Assembly (NCBI GenBank): GCA_018823175.1
Contig: JAHJIY010000088.1
Coordinates: forward strand, 1 to 64,000
Direction: 5' to 3'
Origin: Pseudomonadota bacterium
GTDB lineage: Bacteria > Desulfobacterota > Desulfobulbia > Desulfobulbales > JAHJIY01
DNA length: 64,000 nucleotides
The notes under the pieces were generated by a model. That model saw only the letters and a program-made list of their open reading frames with translations, had not been told where the DNA came from and made no database searches. A program made the translations under genes and the position numbers. Of the stretch, positions 1 to 9,629 are shown in pieces; within the stretch, counting starts at the first letter, position 1, and every line of letters begins with the position of its first letter.

Positions 1-213
1 AAGCTGAGTTGGCCCGACATTCGGGCCAAACGAAACTTATGCCCTTGTGGTATAAAGCTGAGTTGGCCCGACATTCGGGCCAAACGAAACTTATGCCCTT
101 GCGGTATAAAGCTGAGTTGAGCCGCTAGTCGGGTCAAACCGATAAGCGAGGTTACGAGACATCGAGACTTATGCGCCCCGCAGGAAGTGCCCTTGGGGTG
201 CCCTTGCGGTATA
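1..213. repeat. 54-bp tandem repeat with hairpin, plus diverged third unit
   Basis: Positions 1-54 and 55-108 are the same 54-bp unit with a single difference (gtgg versus gcgg near the end). Each unit holds a perfect 7-bp inverted repeat, GGCCCGA-cat-TCGGGCC, at 11-27 and 65-81. A third copy starts at 109 with the same first bases, diverges in the middle, and ends at 213 with the same cttgcggtata tail. The third unit also carries, on the minus strand at 182-201, a 20-bp stretch close to the dispersed element at 22497. No spacers separate the units, so this is not a CRISPR array. No coding region is seen before 260. The array may continue upstream of the window. Confidence 0.85.
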
Positions 214-259
214 AGAAGAAAAAATAGATGAAACGGATTGTTCTTGCCGGTTCAGCAAA

Positions 260-2503
260 GTGATTGAGAAAAAAATGATAATGCCTTTGGATAATAAGCC
301 TGAGTTATTGGCGCCGGCCGGGACGATTGAAGTATTTGAAATAGCCGTTGAGAAGGGTGCCGATGCTGTTTATGTCGGGGCACCTGATTTTAATGCGCGG
401 GCCCTGGCTAAGAATTTTACGATGGCCGAGATCGGGGCGATGGTCGATCATGCCCATAAGTCCGGGGTCAAGGTCTATATTGCCATGAACAGCCTGCTCA
501 AGGAGGCTGAGGTGCCTCATGTCCTGGAGACGCTGGCCGTTCTGGAATATTTACAGGTCGATGCGCTGATTATTCAGGATTTGGGCATCTATCATCTGGC
601 CAGAAAGTATTTTCCGGGTTTGCGTCTTCACGCCAGTACCTTGCTGGCCGCCCATAATTCTCTCGCTGTAAAACAGTTTAGTCAGATGGGGTTTGAACGG
701 GTCGTTCTGGCCCGGGAACTTACCCTTAAGGAAATCGGGGAAATTCATCGGAAGGTCGCAGTTGAGCTGGAAGTCTTTGTGCATGGCGCGATGTGTTTTA
801 GTTATTCAGGTCTATGTTTGTTCAGCAGTTTTCTTGGCGGCAAGAGTGGCTTGCGCGGACGGTGTGTTCAGCCATGTCGTCGGCGCTATACCTGGGAAGG
901 ATCTGCGAAGGGGCTGAAGTCCGGATATTTCTTTTCGATGAACGATATGTCGGCCTTTGAAACGGTTAGCCATTTGACGGAAATCGGAGTTAAATCTTTA
1001 AAGATTGAAGGCCGGATGCGCAGTGTCCAATATGTCGGCAATGTGGTGCAGGCCTATCGGTTGATGTTGGATGCGGACCCTTCTGATCGACAGGTTCAAA
1101 AAGAGGTTCTGGCGCTCTTAAGGGAGGACATGAGCCGTCGTTCCTTTGGAGGATATTTTGCCGGGCCGCAGCCGGTGGATGCCCTTTCACCCAAGTATTC
1201 AGGGAATACCGGTATTTTTGTCGGCAAGGTTGACGAGCATCGGGGGATGGAGGCTTCGCTCACCTTGAAAGGCGAGCTTAAAAAGGGGGATCGTCTTCGT
1301 TTGCATCGGGAAAAAAGCGGCGAACGACATGCTTTCACTCTGAAGTCGATTAAGGTAAAGGGTAATTCTGTTGAGCATGCCGGCATAAAAGAAAGGGTGG
1401 TTCTTGAACTGCCGGTATCCCCCGATCCGGGGGACAGTCTGTTCAAGGTAGATGTCAGTGAGAGACGCACCGGTGACAGTCGGGCCGGGAAAATAGATCC
1501 TGCCCCCTTTGCCCGGGAGATCAGTAAATTACCGATCAGGCATCATGTCGATAAAATACTTGGCCATTTAAGTTATGGGAAAAAGGTAAAGGAAAAGGAA
1601 GAAGCATCGCCGCAACCAGAGAAGCGGTCGCCCGGGAAAGGACAGGGCAAGGGGCCGCGTAAGGGCAAGCGGCTTGAGTGGTGGCTGAAGGTGGATGAGC
1701 TGCAGATTTTTAAGCAGGCTCTGCCCCGAGAGGTGTCGAGGGTGATCGTGGTTTTGAGCCGCGAGACATTGGAACGGATTCCCAAAAGAAAAATGCCTCC
1801 GGTTATGCTGGACAAAATAATCTGGGCCCTGCCTCCGATCATTGCCGAGGAAGAATGTGCATTTTATCAGAGTACGATCAATAAATTGATTGATCGTGGT
1901 TTTAGTGAATGGCAAGTGGCCCACCTCGGCCAGTTGCAGTTTTTTAGTCGGCACTCGATATCCAGGCGTGCTCCAGGCGACGGGAAGAAGGGGAAACTGA
2001 TCAGTGGAAAACGTCCGCCCGGAATTTCTCTTTATGGTGATTATACCTTGAATGCCTTGAATTCTTTCGCCTTTTTGACCCTGGAAAAATTTGGCCTCAG
2101 AAAGGGGCAGATATCCATTGAAACTGACCGAAAAAACATGGAGGCGATGATCGCAGGTTCCGGAGCTGTGGTGCCGGGGATGACGGTTTACGGTTGGCCT
2201 CCTCTTTTTACCGCCCGGTTGATCGACCGAGGTATGCTTTACAATCGGCCATTTGTCAGCCCCAAAGATGAAACCTTTATCCTCAGAAAAAAATGGGGCC
2301 TGACCCTTGCCTTGCCTGGCAGGCAGTTTTCTCTTTTGCCTTGGATCGATGAGTTGATTACGATGGGTGTCCGGTATGGGATATTGGATTTTTCCACTCA
2401 AAATATCAGGTCGGGTGATATTGCCGCAGTCTTTCGGGAAATAAATAAACCAAACAAAGATCGCCGGGCCTCTTCTTTTAATTATAACGGAACGTTGTAT
2501 TGA
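260..2503 (+). CDS. U32 family peptidase / RlhA-like protein
   Basis: The 747-residue protein begins with the U32 signature ELLAPAG, then a TIM-barrel-like region with GADAVYVG and the family motif ELEVFVHGAMCFSYSGLC at about residues 169-186, followed by the Cys-rich RGRCVQPCRRRY segment. These cysteines are typical of U32 proteins of the RlhA/YegQ group, several of which work in RNA hydroxylation rather than proteolysis. The length, with a long C-terminal half, fits the RlhA-type architecture, where the partner tail is often DUF3656-like. A Lys/Arg/Pro-rich linker lies near residues 445-475. The start is uncertain: the GTG at 260 has no clear ribosome site, and ATGs follow in frame at 275 and 281. 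Whether it modifies 23S rRNA or degrades protein cannot be read from the sequence. Confidence 0.88.
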   Translation: MIEKKMIMPLDNKPELLAPAGTIEVFEIAVEKGADAVYVGAPDFNARALAKNFTMAEIGAMVDHAHKSGVKVYIAMNSLLKEAEVPHVLETLAVLEYLQVDALIIQDLGIYHLARKYFPGLRLHASTLLAAHNSLAVKQFSQMGFERVVLARELTLKEIGEIHRKVAVELEVFVHGAMCFSYSGLCLFSSFLGGKSGLRGRCVQPCRRRYTWEGSAKGLKSGYFFSMNDMSAFETVSHLTEIGVKSLKIEGRMRSVQYVGNVVQAYRLMLDADPSDRQVQKEVLALLREDMSRRSFGGYFAGPQPVDALSPKYSGNTGIFVGKVDEHRGMEASLTLKGELKKGDRLRLHREKSGERHAFTLKSIKVKGNSVEHAGIKERVVLELPVSPDPGDSLFKVDVSERRTGDSRAGKIDPAPFAREISKLPIRHHVDKILGHLSYGKKVKEKEEASPQPEKRSPGKGQGKGPRKGKRLEWWLKVDELQIFKQALPREVSRVIVVLSRETLERIPKRKMPPVMLDKIIWALPPIIAEEECAFYQSTINKLIDRGFSEWQVAHLGQLQFFSRHSISRRAPGDGKKGKLISGKRPPGISLYGDYTLNALNSFAFLTLEKFGLRKGQISIETDRKNMEAMIAGSGAVVPGMTVYGWPPLFTARLIDRGMLYNRPFVSPKDETFILRKKWGLTLALPGRQFSLLPWIDELITMGVRYGILDFSTQNIRSGDIAAVFREINKPNKDRRASSFNYNGTLY

Positions 2504-2619
2504 GCAGTTTTTCAGGCGGTTATTAAGAGGTTTTGGTTGTTTGTTTACTAAAGACATGAGGTTGTTTCTGGCAGATTTTTTTGCCGGTGGCGGGATATTA
2601 ACTCTTGGGTTATTATCTC

Positions 2620-2628
2620 TGTTATAAT
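2620..2628 (+). promoter_or_regulatory. Extended -10 promoter candidate before ftsH
   Basis: TGTTATAAT is a perfect extended -10 element (TGnTATAAT). It lies about 60 bp upstream of the ftsH start, and no good -35 is visible, as is common for extended -10 promoters. It would give a leader of about 50 bases. Confidence 0.45.
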
Positions 2629-2688
2629 CGCTTCTTCAGGGAAGGTGTTTTCCCGTGAAACCGATAACTATGCGAAAAGGAAAATGAA

Positions 2689-4530
2689 TTGATTGCTTTT
2701 ATCCGCACCGTTTTTGTTATCTGCCTGGTCGCCGTGGTCGGAGGTATCGGCTTTGTTTTCTATAAGCTGGAGAGCAGCCTGCCAAACATCAGTTATAATG
2801 AATTTCTGGCAACTTTGGAAAATGGCGAAGTTGCCGAAGTCCATATCAAGGGAGGGGAAATAACCCTCACCGATACTGCTGGTCGAAAATCTGCCACCTT
2901 TTCGCCGGATATCGCAGTGCTGACTCCGAAGCTTGCGGCCAAGAATGTCGCTATTTACGGAGAGTCGGACCAGTCTTCGCATTTTTGGGATTTTCTCACC
3001 CTGACCATGCCGATCGGCTTGATTCTGGTTGCCTGGTTTTTTCTGATGCGCCGGCAGATGAAGTCGGAAGAATCCTCTGAATTTGCCAAGGGCAAGGACG
3101 TTTCTTTTTCCAAGACCGGTAAACGTGTTACCTTCCTGGACGTGAGTGGTATCCCGGAAGCCAAGGGGGAACTGCTTGAAATTGTTGATTTTTTACAGAA
3201 GCCCACCAAGTATAGCAAGTTGGGGGCGATTATTCCGAAGGGGGTCCTTTTTCAGGGGCCGCCTGGTACCGGTAAAACTTTGTTGGCCCGGGCGGTAGCC
3301 GGTGAGGCCGATGTGCCTTTTTTCAGCATCAGTGGTTCCGATTTTGTTGAAATGTTTGTCGGGGTCGGGGCCTCAAGGGTCAGAGACCTGTTTAAAGAAG
3401 CAAAAAAACATACCCCCTGTATTATTTTTATTGATGAGATCGATGCGGTGGGAGGGCTTCGCGGTTCGTCCGGCGCAGCCGGTGGCCAGGATGAAAGGGG
3501 CCAGACCTTGAACGCCCTGCTCGTTGAAATGGACGGCTTTGGGTCTGATGATAATATTATTGTGATCGCCGCAACCAACCGCCCGGATATCCTGGATCCG
3601 GCTTTGTTACGGCCCGGCCGATTTGATCGGATGATTTCCGTTCTGCCGCCTGATGTTAAGGGCCGGCGTGAAATCCTTGAGGTTCATGTTAAAAAAGTTA
3701 AGGTTTCGGAAAGTGTTGATCTTGATGAAGTTGCTAGGAGTACACCAGGTTTTACCGGGGCGGAGCTTGCCAGTCTGGTCAATGAGTCGGCCCTGATTGC
3801 CGGGCGGACCAATAAAAAGGCGATCGATATGCGCGACTTTGAAGCCGCCAAAGATCGTATCTTAATGGGGGTCGAGCGTAAAGGTCTGGTGATCAGCGAA
3901 AAAGATCGGCGGACCATGGCCTGTCATGAAGCCGGCCATGCCATTGTTGCCCGTTTTTTGCCTGGAACCGATCCGCTGCATAAAATTACCATCATCCCTC
4001 GTGGTCGGGCGATGGGGCAGACTCAGCAAATGCCCCTGCAGGACCGGCATGCCTATTCAAAGGATTATCTTAAGAACCGGATCTCAATTTTGATGGGGGG
4101 ACGTGCTGCCGAGCAGGTTTTTCTTCATCAGCAGACAACCGGGGCTGAAGGGGACCTGGCCCAGGCCCTTGAGATCGCCACCAATATGGTATGCCGGTGG
4201 GGGATGAATGATTTGATCGGGCCGATGGCTTACGTTCAGAGTGATGGCGGGTTTCTCGGTGGTCATTCCAGTTTCAAGAATTACAGTGAGGGAACCGCCT
4301 GTCTGATCGATAGTGAAATAAAAAAATTGGTGGAAAATTGTTATCAGGAGGCGCTGCAGATTCTTGAAAAACATCAGGGCTTTATTCACCAGTTGGCGGA
4401 AACCTTGCTGGAGGCCGAGACTTTGGATCGCGAGGAGATGGAGATAATCTTCGAGTGTTCTTTAAAAAAGGAGAATGAAGCGAGCGGGGCAGCGGGAAGC
4501 GGCGTTTGTTTTAATAATCCGGATAGTTGA
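2689..4530 (+). CDS. ftsH: ATP-dependent zinc metalloprotease FtsH (divergent paralogue)
   Basis: Membrane-anchored AAA+ protease that extracts and degrades membrane and soluble proteins. The 613 residues show an N-terminal membrane segment (about 6-25), a short periplasmic domain, a second membrane segment (about 104-120), Walker A GPPGTGKT at 190-197, Walker B IIFIDEID, the second region of homology ending LRPGRFD, and the zinc motif HEAGH at 413-417. The third zinc ligand Asp is present in EGDLAQA. The stretch that normally reads GRQRG...DEREQTLNQ is altered here to GGLRG...DERGQTLNA, so this is probably a paralogue rather than the main housekeeping copy. The start is TTG at 2689, chosen because AAAAGG lies at a suitable distance upstream; a 5-codon reading frame beginning at 2670 ends just before it. 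The next gene follows after 36 bp. Confidence 0.95.
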   Translation: MIAFIRTVFVICLVAVVGGIGFVFYKLESSLPNISYNEFLATLENGEVAEVHIKGGEITLTDTAGRKSATFSPDIAVLTPKLAAKNVAIYGESDQSSHFWDFLTLTMPIGLILVAWFFLMRRQMKSEESSEFAKGKDVSFSKTGKRVTFLDVSGIPEAKGELLEIVDFLQKPTKYSKLGAIIPKGVLFQGPPGTGKTLLARAVAGEADVPFFSISGSDFVEMFVGVGASRVRDLFKEAKKHTPCIIFIDEIDAVGGLRGSSGAAGGQDERGQTLNALLVEMDGFGSDDNIIVIAATNRPDILDPALLRPGRFDRMISVLPPDVKGRREILEVHVKKVKVSESVDLDEVARSTPGFTGAELASLVNESALIAGRTNKKAIDMRDFEAAKDRILMGVERKGLVISEKDRRTMACHEAGHAIVARFLPGTDPLHKITIIPRGRAMGQTQQMPLQDRHAYSKDYLKNRISILMGGRAAEQVFLHQQTTGAEGDLAQALEIATNMVCRWGMNDLIGPMAYVQSDGGFLGGHSSFKNYSEGTACLIDSEIKKLVENCYQEALQILEKHQGFIHQLAETLLEAETLDREEMEIIFECSLKKENEASGAAGSGVCFNNPDS

Positions 4531-4566
4531 TTTGACTTTGTTTCATTAAAATTTGAGGACGAATAG

Positions 4567-6021
4567 TTGACGAAAATTGCTGACTTCTTCAGAGCTTTTG
4601 TAAATGGGATCTCGCGCAGCAGGATCTCGGTGATCGGCTCGATCATGACCACGATCATTCTGCCGGTGTTGCTGGTCTCGGTGACTCTTGATATGCAAGG
4701 GGTAATCAAAAACCCCTACTTTGGGTTTCTGATTTATATGGTAATGGGCCCCATGTGCGTGATCGGGGTGATCTGTATCTTTGCCGGGGTCTTTTTATTT
4801 AAAGGGAATGAGGATATCGGGCTTTTTGCCATTGAATATCTGAAGGAACAGTTTAATCTGCCCGGCCGGTTTACCCGAATCAGACGGCTCATGTTTCTGG
4901 CCGCTTTCCTGACACTTTTTACTATTTTTCTGGTCGGGATTATCGCCTATACCGGATTTCATTATACCGAATCGGTAAGTTTTTGCGGCCAGTTTTGCCA
5001 TAGTGTCATGGAGCCGGAATATGTCACTTATCAGAATTCCCCTCATTCCAGGGTTTCCTGCGTCAAATGTCATATCGGCGAAGATTCCCAGTGGTTTACC
5101 AAAGCCAAAATTTCCGGCGCCCGCCAGTTGCTTGCCACGGCGCTTAATAATTATGAGCGGCCGATCATGACCCCGATCGGAGGGCTCCGGCCAATGCGGG
5201 AGGTCTGTGAACAATGTCATCGGCCAGAGATGTTTCATGGCGATAAACTATATGTGAAAGATAAATTCCTGCCGGATGAACAAAATACTCACCTGCAGAC
5301 CGTCATGGTGATGAAGGTCGGGGCCGGCGGTTATCTGGGACATGATGCCCAGGGCATTCACTGGCATGTATCCCCAACCCATAAAATCTATTACACGTAT
5401 AACGATCAGGCCCGTGAGGATATCAGTAAAATAAAGTTGATTGATCATGACGGTTCCGAGTCTGTTTTTGCCCGGAAAGATAACTCCGCCGATAAGGAAG
5501 GCGCTCAGGAAAGGGAAATGGATTGTATGGATTGTCATAACCGGCCGACCCATATTTATCTGGCGCCGGAAGAGGCCCTTGACCGGAAAATGGTGTCAAA
5601 TGAGATTCCGGCGGAAATTCCCTATATAAAAAGGCAGGCCTTGGCGGCGATTACCGGAAAATATCACACCGTCAATCAGGCCAGACAGGAAATAAGCAGC
5701 AAGTTGCGGTCATGGTACAAGGAGCATTATCCGGAATTCATCGGGGGTAAGGCGGAATTGCTGGAGCAGGCCATAAATGGTGCCAGTAAAGCTTACGCGG
5801 AAAATGTTTTCCCGGAAATGGGGGTGTTATGGCGAACCTATCGTAATTTCATTGGTCATGAGGGTGGCTCGGGATGTTTCCGTTGTCATGATGAAGAACA
5901 TTATTCCGCGGATGGCAAGGTTATTTCCAAGGATTGTCAGCTCTGCCATATTATTTTAGTTGAAGATGAGCCGGCCCTTGATATTACAGAGCTTCTTAAA
6001 AACAGAAAACACGGGCCCTGA
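4567..6021 (+). CDS. NapC/NirT-related membrane-bound six-heme cytochrome c
   Basis: The 484-residue protein starts with three hydrophobic segments within the first ~135 residues, then continues as a periplasmic heme domain. Six heme-attachment motifs are visible: CGQFCH (140-145, a CX3CH spacing), CVKCH (165), CEQCH (214), CMDCH (320), CFRCH (437) and CQLCH (457). The first motif sits in the context FCGQFCHSVMEPEY, which matches a NapC/NrfH-like quinol-dehydrogenase fold common in Desulfobacterota and Geobacter-type bacteria. A role in moving electrons from menaquinol to periplasmic acceptors is inferred. The TTG start at 4567 is supported by GAGGA about 8 bases upstream. It lies 36 bp behind ftsH and is probably cotranscribed. 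Confidence 0.88.
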   Translation: MTKIADFFRAFVNGISRSRISVIGSIMTTIILPVLLVSVTLDMQGVIKNPYFGFLIYMVMGPMCVIGVICIFAGVFLFKGNEDIGLFAIEYLKEQFNLPGRFTRIRRLMFLAAFLTLFTIFLVGIIAYTGFHYTESVSFCGQFCHSVMEPEYVTYQNSPHSRVSCVKCHIGEDSQWFTKAKISGARQLLATALNNYERPIMTPIGGLRPMREVCEQCHRPEMFHGDKLYVKDKFLPDEQNTHLQTVMVMKVGAGGYLGHDAQGIHWHVSPTHKIYYTYNDQAREDISKIKLIDHDGSESVFARKDNSADKEGAQEREMDCMDCHNRPTHIYLAPEEALDRKMVSNEIPAEIPYIKRQALAAITGKYHTVNQARQEISSKLRSWYKEHYPEFIGGKAELLEQAINGASKAYAENVFPEMGVLWRTYRNFIGHEGGSGCFRCHDEEHYSADGKVISKDCQLCHIILVEDEPALDITELLKNRKHGP

Positions 6022-6111
6022 TCTGCTGAGGACGTCTTTGGTTATTTTAAGCCGGCTTTGTAACGTTTTGTTCAGATTTTAAAACAGCTTTTTCCAGACT
6101 GCGGCATATTT

Positions 6112-7182
6112 ATGAATATCATCAGAATACCCAAAATAACTATTGTTTTTCTGTCATTCTTTTTTCTGCTTTCCTGGGTCAATCTTCTGTCTGCCGCTGA
6201 ATCAAAAAGGGTTTTCATCGTTGCCAGCTATGAAAAAGAACATGTCTGCGGCTGGCCGCAGGAAACAGGGGTTATGAAAGGGTTGAGTAAGGACGGGTGG
6301 TTCGAGGGAATGAATCTTGAGGTCGGCCGTTATTATATGGATACCAAGAGAAAGAACACCTCTCCTGAATTGATCAAAAAAGAGGCTTCTCTGGCCCTGG
6401 CTGCCATTGCATCGTTTAAGCCGGCGGTGGTTGTGGTTCTTGATGACAATGCCTTTCGTGAAGTTGCCTTGCCTTTAGTTGAGCGTGAGGACATCCAAAT
6501 TGTTTTCTCCGGCATGAATGGTCAGCCGGAGACTTATAACCGGGAAAAACACTTTATGGTCTCCAGGCAGCGGCCCGGGGGGAATGTTACCGGTGTTTAC
6601 GAGAAACTGTATGCCTCTCGTTCCATGAAGGTTTTGGCGGCGGCGTTACCTGATTTTAATGGGAAAAAGATTGTCGGGATCACGGATTTTTCTCCTACCG
6701 GGAATGCTGTTACCCGGCAGTTTGAACTGGAAATAGTTGACCGCCCGGCGCAGATCGGTTGGGAATTGAAGCGGGTCAGGAACTGGCAGGAATATACCGA
6801 CTTGATCAAACGGCTAAATGATGACGATGAGGTGCTGGCGATCTATCCAGTGGCTCTTAGTCTGAATGTCTCTGATTCCCTCACCTATTCGGCCCCTGAG
6901 ATATTTAAGTGGACCATCGAAAACAGTAAGAAGCCCGAGATGGCCCTTAATTATTTTTTTTCCGAAATTGGTTTGTTCGGCGGCGCAGCGGTGGATTTTC
7001 AGTCTATGGGCTTTGTGGCGGGACGATATGCCGGTCGGATTTTGAATGGGGCAACCGCCGGGGAACTGGCAATTGTTGATGCCCCGTACTATGCGATAGT
7101 TTTTAACCAGGGCCGGGCCCGCAAGCTTGGGATTGATATCCCGACCCCACTGTTGACCGCAGCTGATCATATCTATCAATAA
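6112..7182 (+). CDS. Periplasmic substrate-binding protein, ABC_sub_bind (TrpX-like) family
   Basis: A 356-residue exported protein with a clear signal peptide (hydrophobic ~10-27, ending LSAAES). The mature part has the type I periplasmic-binding-protein pattern of the ABC_sub_bind family: RVFIVASYEKEH, a PAVVVVLDD segment at the end of a beta-strand, IQIVFSGMNG, and GGNVTGVYEK, which is characteristic. No permease or ATPase gene is adjacent. Instead a hybrid histidine kinase with a large periplasmic loop starts 42 bp downstream on the same strand, so this protein may deliver a ligand to that kinase. The ligand is unknown. The family call is firm and the signalling role is inference. Confidence 0.85.
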   Translation: MNIIRIPKITIVFLSFFFLLSWVNLLSAAESKRVFIVASYEKEHVCGWPQETGVMKGLSKDGWFEGMNLEVGRYYMDTKRKNTSPELIKKEASLALAAIASFKPAVVVVLDDNAFREVALPLVEREDIQIVFSGMNGQPETYNREKHFMVSRQRPGGNVTGVYEKLYASRSMKVLAAALPDFNGKKIVGITDFSPTGNAVTRQFELEIVDRPAQIGWELKRVRNWQEYTDLIKRLNDDDEVLAIYPVALSLNVSDSLTYSAPEIFKWTIENSKKPEMALNYFFSEIGLFGGAAVDFQSMGFVAGRYAGRILNGATAGELAIVDAPYYAIVFNQGRARKLGIDIPTPLLTAADHIYQ

Positions 7183-7224
7183 TTCAAGAAACGTTATTCC
7201 GCCTTATGGAGTAAAATTTGTCTT

Positions 7225-9462
7225 ATGATTAGCTATTTCCGAGAGTTTTCATTCAAGAAAAAACTGACGTTGCTGGTTACTGCGGCGATTCTTTTGCCCC
7301 TTTGTATCGCCAGTATTTTTTTTGCCTTTATCCTTGATCAGCAATTGAAATCCATTTATGCCAATCGACTTGCCGCCGGACTTCAGCTTTTTTCCCTGGT
7401 TATTGACCAGCAGGAACATGAATTGACCATGGGTCTTGCCAAGGCGGTAAATGATAATACTCTCCAGATGACGATGGATCTGGAGATTGTGCCCCAACTT
7501 CGTAAATATCTCGCAACCCAGATTAAAGCCCTTAACTTGTCCTCTCTGGCGGTCGCCAACGCCCGTAAGGAGGTTATTGCCTCCGACGGGATAAGTGTTT
7601 CCTGTTTTACGGAAAATCACAAAGTACAACTTGCGGTTCAAGGGGAGAATGTTCTGCTTTGCAGTATAACTCCGGTCATGCGCGGTGATCAGCATCTGGG
7701 TTATGTTGCCGGGGGAGTTGATCTTGCGCATAATGATTTTATGCCAAAATTAAGATTGGCGATGAGTGAGCATTTTATCGTATGGATTGAAGGTGTGCCG
7801 GCCTTGTCTGATTTGTCTTTTGTTGCCGATGGAATCAGGCCGGATATGCCGCCAATCGGGAAGATCAGCGATTTCAAACTGGCCGGGGTATCCTACAAAA
7901 TTTTAACCAAAGAGTTGTCTGTCGGGAATCGTTTAAGTACTGTGGGGATTTTCTTGCCCAGCGATGAACTGACCCAAGGTCTGCAACAGATTTTTTTTGT
8001 TGTCGGTATTCTGGTCTTTGTTCTTTTTGCGGTAATCATGATTGTCTTACAGCTGGTGATCAGAGGTCTGGTCAGTCCTGTGCGGCAGTTGATCGATGCC
8101 TCCTCTACTCTGGAAAAGGGCAACTATCATGTCCCGGTGCTTGATTATAAAAGGAAGGATGAATTCGGATCATTGAACCGGACTTTCAGGGGGATGGCGG
8201 TTTCCTTGCAGGGGCATATCGAGAATATGGGAAGAATGGTTAACTCAAGAACCGCTGAGCTGGCTGCGGCCAATACCGCCCTGATGAACGATATGATTAA
8301 GCGGGAGAAGGCAGAAAAAGAGAAGTCCCAGTTGGAAGAACAGCTTTTTCAAGCCAGAAAGCTTGAGTCAATCGGCATTTTGGCCGGCGGAATCGCCCAT
8401 GATTTCAATAACCTTCTTACCGGGGTGCTTAATAATATCTCCCTTGCCAAAATGTATCTTAAACCGGAAGACAAGGCGTTTAAGACTCTGCATAAATCTG
8501 AAGAAGTAACGAGACGGGCCAGTGATTTAACCCAGCAGCTTTTGACCTTTGCTAAAGGAGGCGTGCCGATCAAACGCAATGCCTCGGTTTCCGAGTTGAT
8601 TAAGGAGTCGGCCTCATTTGTGTTGCGAGGATCAAACGTGAGTTGTGAATATCAGATGCCGGATGATCTCTGGACGATTGAGGCGGATATCGGTCAGATC
8701 AGTCAAGTCGTTCATAACCTGGTGATCAACGCGGATCAGTCTATGCCCGATGGCGGCAAAATAGTGATTACGGCGGAAAATATTGAACTGGATAAGAGTC
8801 ACATGTTACCCCTGGCCGAGGGGAGATATGTGAAGGTTTCTTTTGCCGATCAGGGAGGGGGGATAGCGCCGGAAAATCTCAGCAAAATTTTTATCCCTTA
8901 TTTTACCACCAAGAAGCAGGGTAGTGGTTTGGGCCTGGCTACCAGCTTTTCGATTATCAAGAACCATGGCGGGTTTATTACCGCCGAATCGGTGCCCGGC
9001 TGCGGGGCGACTTTCCTTTTTTATCTGCCGGCCGCAAGTCGTGATGCCGCTGATCCCGGACAGGTGGTAAATGGATTTTGTCATGGGGGCGGCAGGATAT
9101 TATTTTTAGATGATGACGATACTATTCGAGAAACCATGGATGATGCCTTGTCTTTTTTGGGCTACGAGGTCAAGTGTGTGGCTGACGGGGCAGAGGTAGT
9201 AGCGGCTTATGAACAGGCCTTGACCGACAATAGACCTTTTAACGCGGTCATCCTTGATCTGACTATTCCCGGGGGCATGGGTGGGGTTGAGACCATGGAA
9301 AAACTGCTGGTTCTTGATCCGGGAGTCAGAGCTATCGTCTCAAGCGGTTATTCCGAAGATCCGGTGATGGCTGATTTTAAAAAGTACGGATTTACCGGAG
9401 TCGTGCCTAAACCTTATCGGGTTGAGGAATTGAGTCAGGTTTTGCATGACATCTTGCTATGA
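7225..9462 (+). CDS. Hybrid sensor histidine kinase with HAMP and C-terminal receiver
   Basis: The 745 residues show a membrane segment at about 14-36, a periplasmic sensor region of roughly 215 residues, a second membrane segment at about 253-278, HAMP, and a Gln/Glu/Lys-rich coiled coil. A HisKA motif follows with [11 protein letters not shown] (phospho-acceptor His392). The ATP-binding domain has an N-box near HNLVINADQ and G-box GSGLGLA, and the C-terminal receiver has phospho-acceptor Asp678 in VILDLTIP. It is probably cotranscribed with the substrate-binding protein upstream. No DNA-binding response regulator is adjacent, so phosphate may be passed to a distant partner. The signal is unknown. 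Confidence 0.92.
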   Translation: MISYFREFSFKKKLTLLVTAAILLPLCIASIFFAFILDQQLKSIYANRLAAGLQLFSLVIDQQEHELTMGLAKAVNDNTLQMTMDLEIVPQLRKYLATQIKALNLSSLAVANARKEVIASDGISVSCFTENHKVQLAVQGENVLLCSITPVMRGDQHLGYVAGGVDLAHNDFMPKLRLAMSEHFIVWIEGVPALSDLSFVADGIRPDMPPIGKISDFKLAGVSYKILTKELSVGNRLSTVGIFLPSDELTQGLQQIFFVVGILVFVLFAVIMIVLQLVIRGLVSPVRQLIDASSTLEKGNYHVPVLDYKRKDEFGSLNRTFRGMAVSLQGHIENMGRMVNSRTAELAAANTALMNDMIKREKAEKEKSQLEEQLFQARKLESIGILAGGIAHDFNNLLTGVLNNISLAKMYLKPEDKAFKTLHKSEEVTRRASDLTQQLLTFAKGGVPIKRNASVSELIKESASFVLRGSNVSCEYQMPDDLWTIEADIGQISQVVHNLVINADQSMPDGGKIVITAENIELDKSHMLPLAEGRYVKVSFADQGGGIAPENLSKIFIPYFTTKKQGSGLGLATSFSIIKNHGGFITAESVPGCGATFLFYLPAASRDAADPGQVVNGFCHGGGRILFLDDDDTIRETMDDALSFLGYEVKCVADGAEVVAAYEQALTDNRPFNAVILDLTIPGGMGGVETMEKLLVLDPGVRAIVSSGYSEDPVMADFKKYGFTGVVPKPYRVEELSQVLHDILL

Positions 9463-9480
9463 CCTCGACGAGGGATTAAT

Positions 9481-9520
9481 TATGCCAAGGGTATTTGCAG
9501 CGCAGCGCCTTTGGGATAAC
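9481..9520. repeat. Fragment related to the dispersed palindromic element
   Basis: The 14-mer CCAAGGGTATTTGC at 9485-9498 is identical to 22548-22561 and has one mismatch to 50271-50284, both inside the dispersed element. The rest of the spacer between the kinase and the ParA gene shows little further similarity, so this could be a decayed copy or chance. Confidence 0.35.
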
Positions 9521-9629
9521 CTTTTAACTTGAAGTTTTTGGATTTTTGTTATCTGCTGGGTGTGATGTTGACCTTGGGCCGTGGGTGTTTTCCCGCTCCA
9601 CATTTATCGATTCAATGGGAGAGATTATT

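Noticed and set aside
1-213. Possible CRISPR array
   Set aside because: The two 54-bp units are directly adjacent with no spacers, and no cas gene is in the window.
1568-2557. 329-codon open frame on the minus strand
   Set aside because: It lies wholly opposite the U32 gene, has no ribosome site or recognisable domain, and follows from the codon bias of the real gene.
9546-9629. 84-bp upstream extension of the ParA gene
   Set aside because: The added residues do not resemble a ParA N-terminus and a good ribosome site precedes the ATG at 9630.
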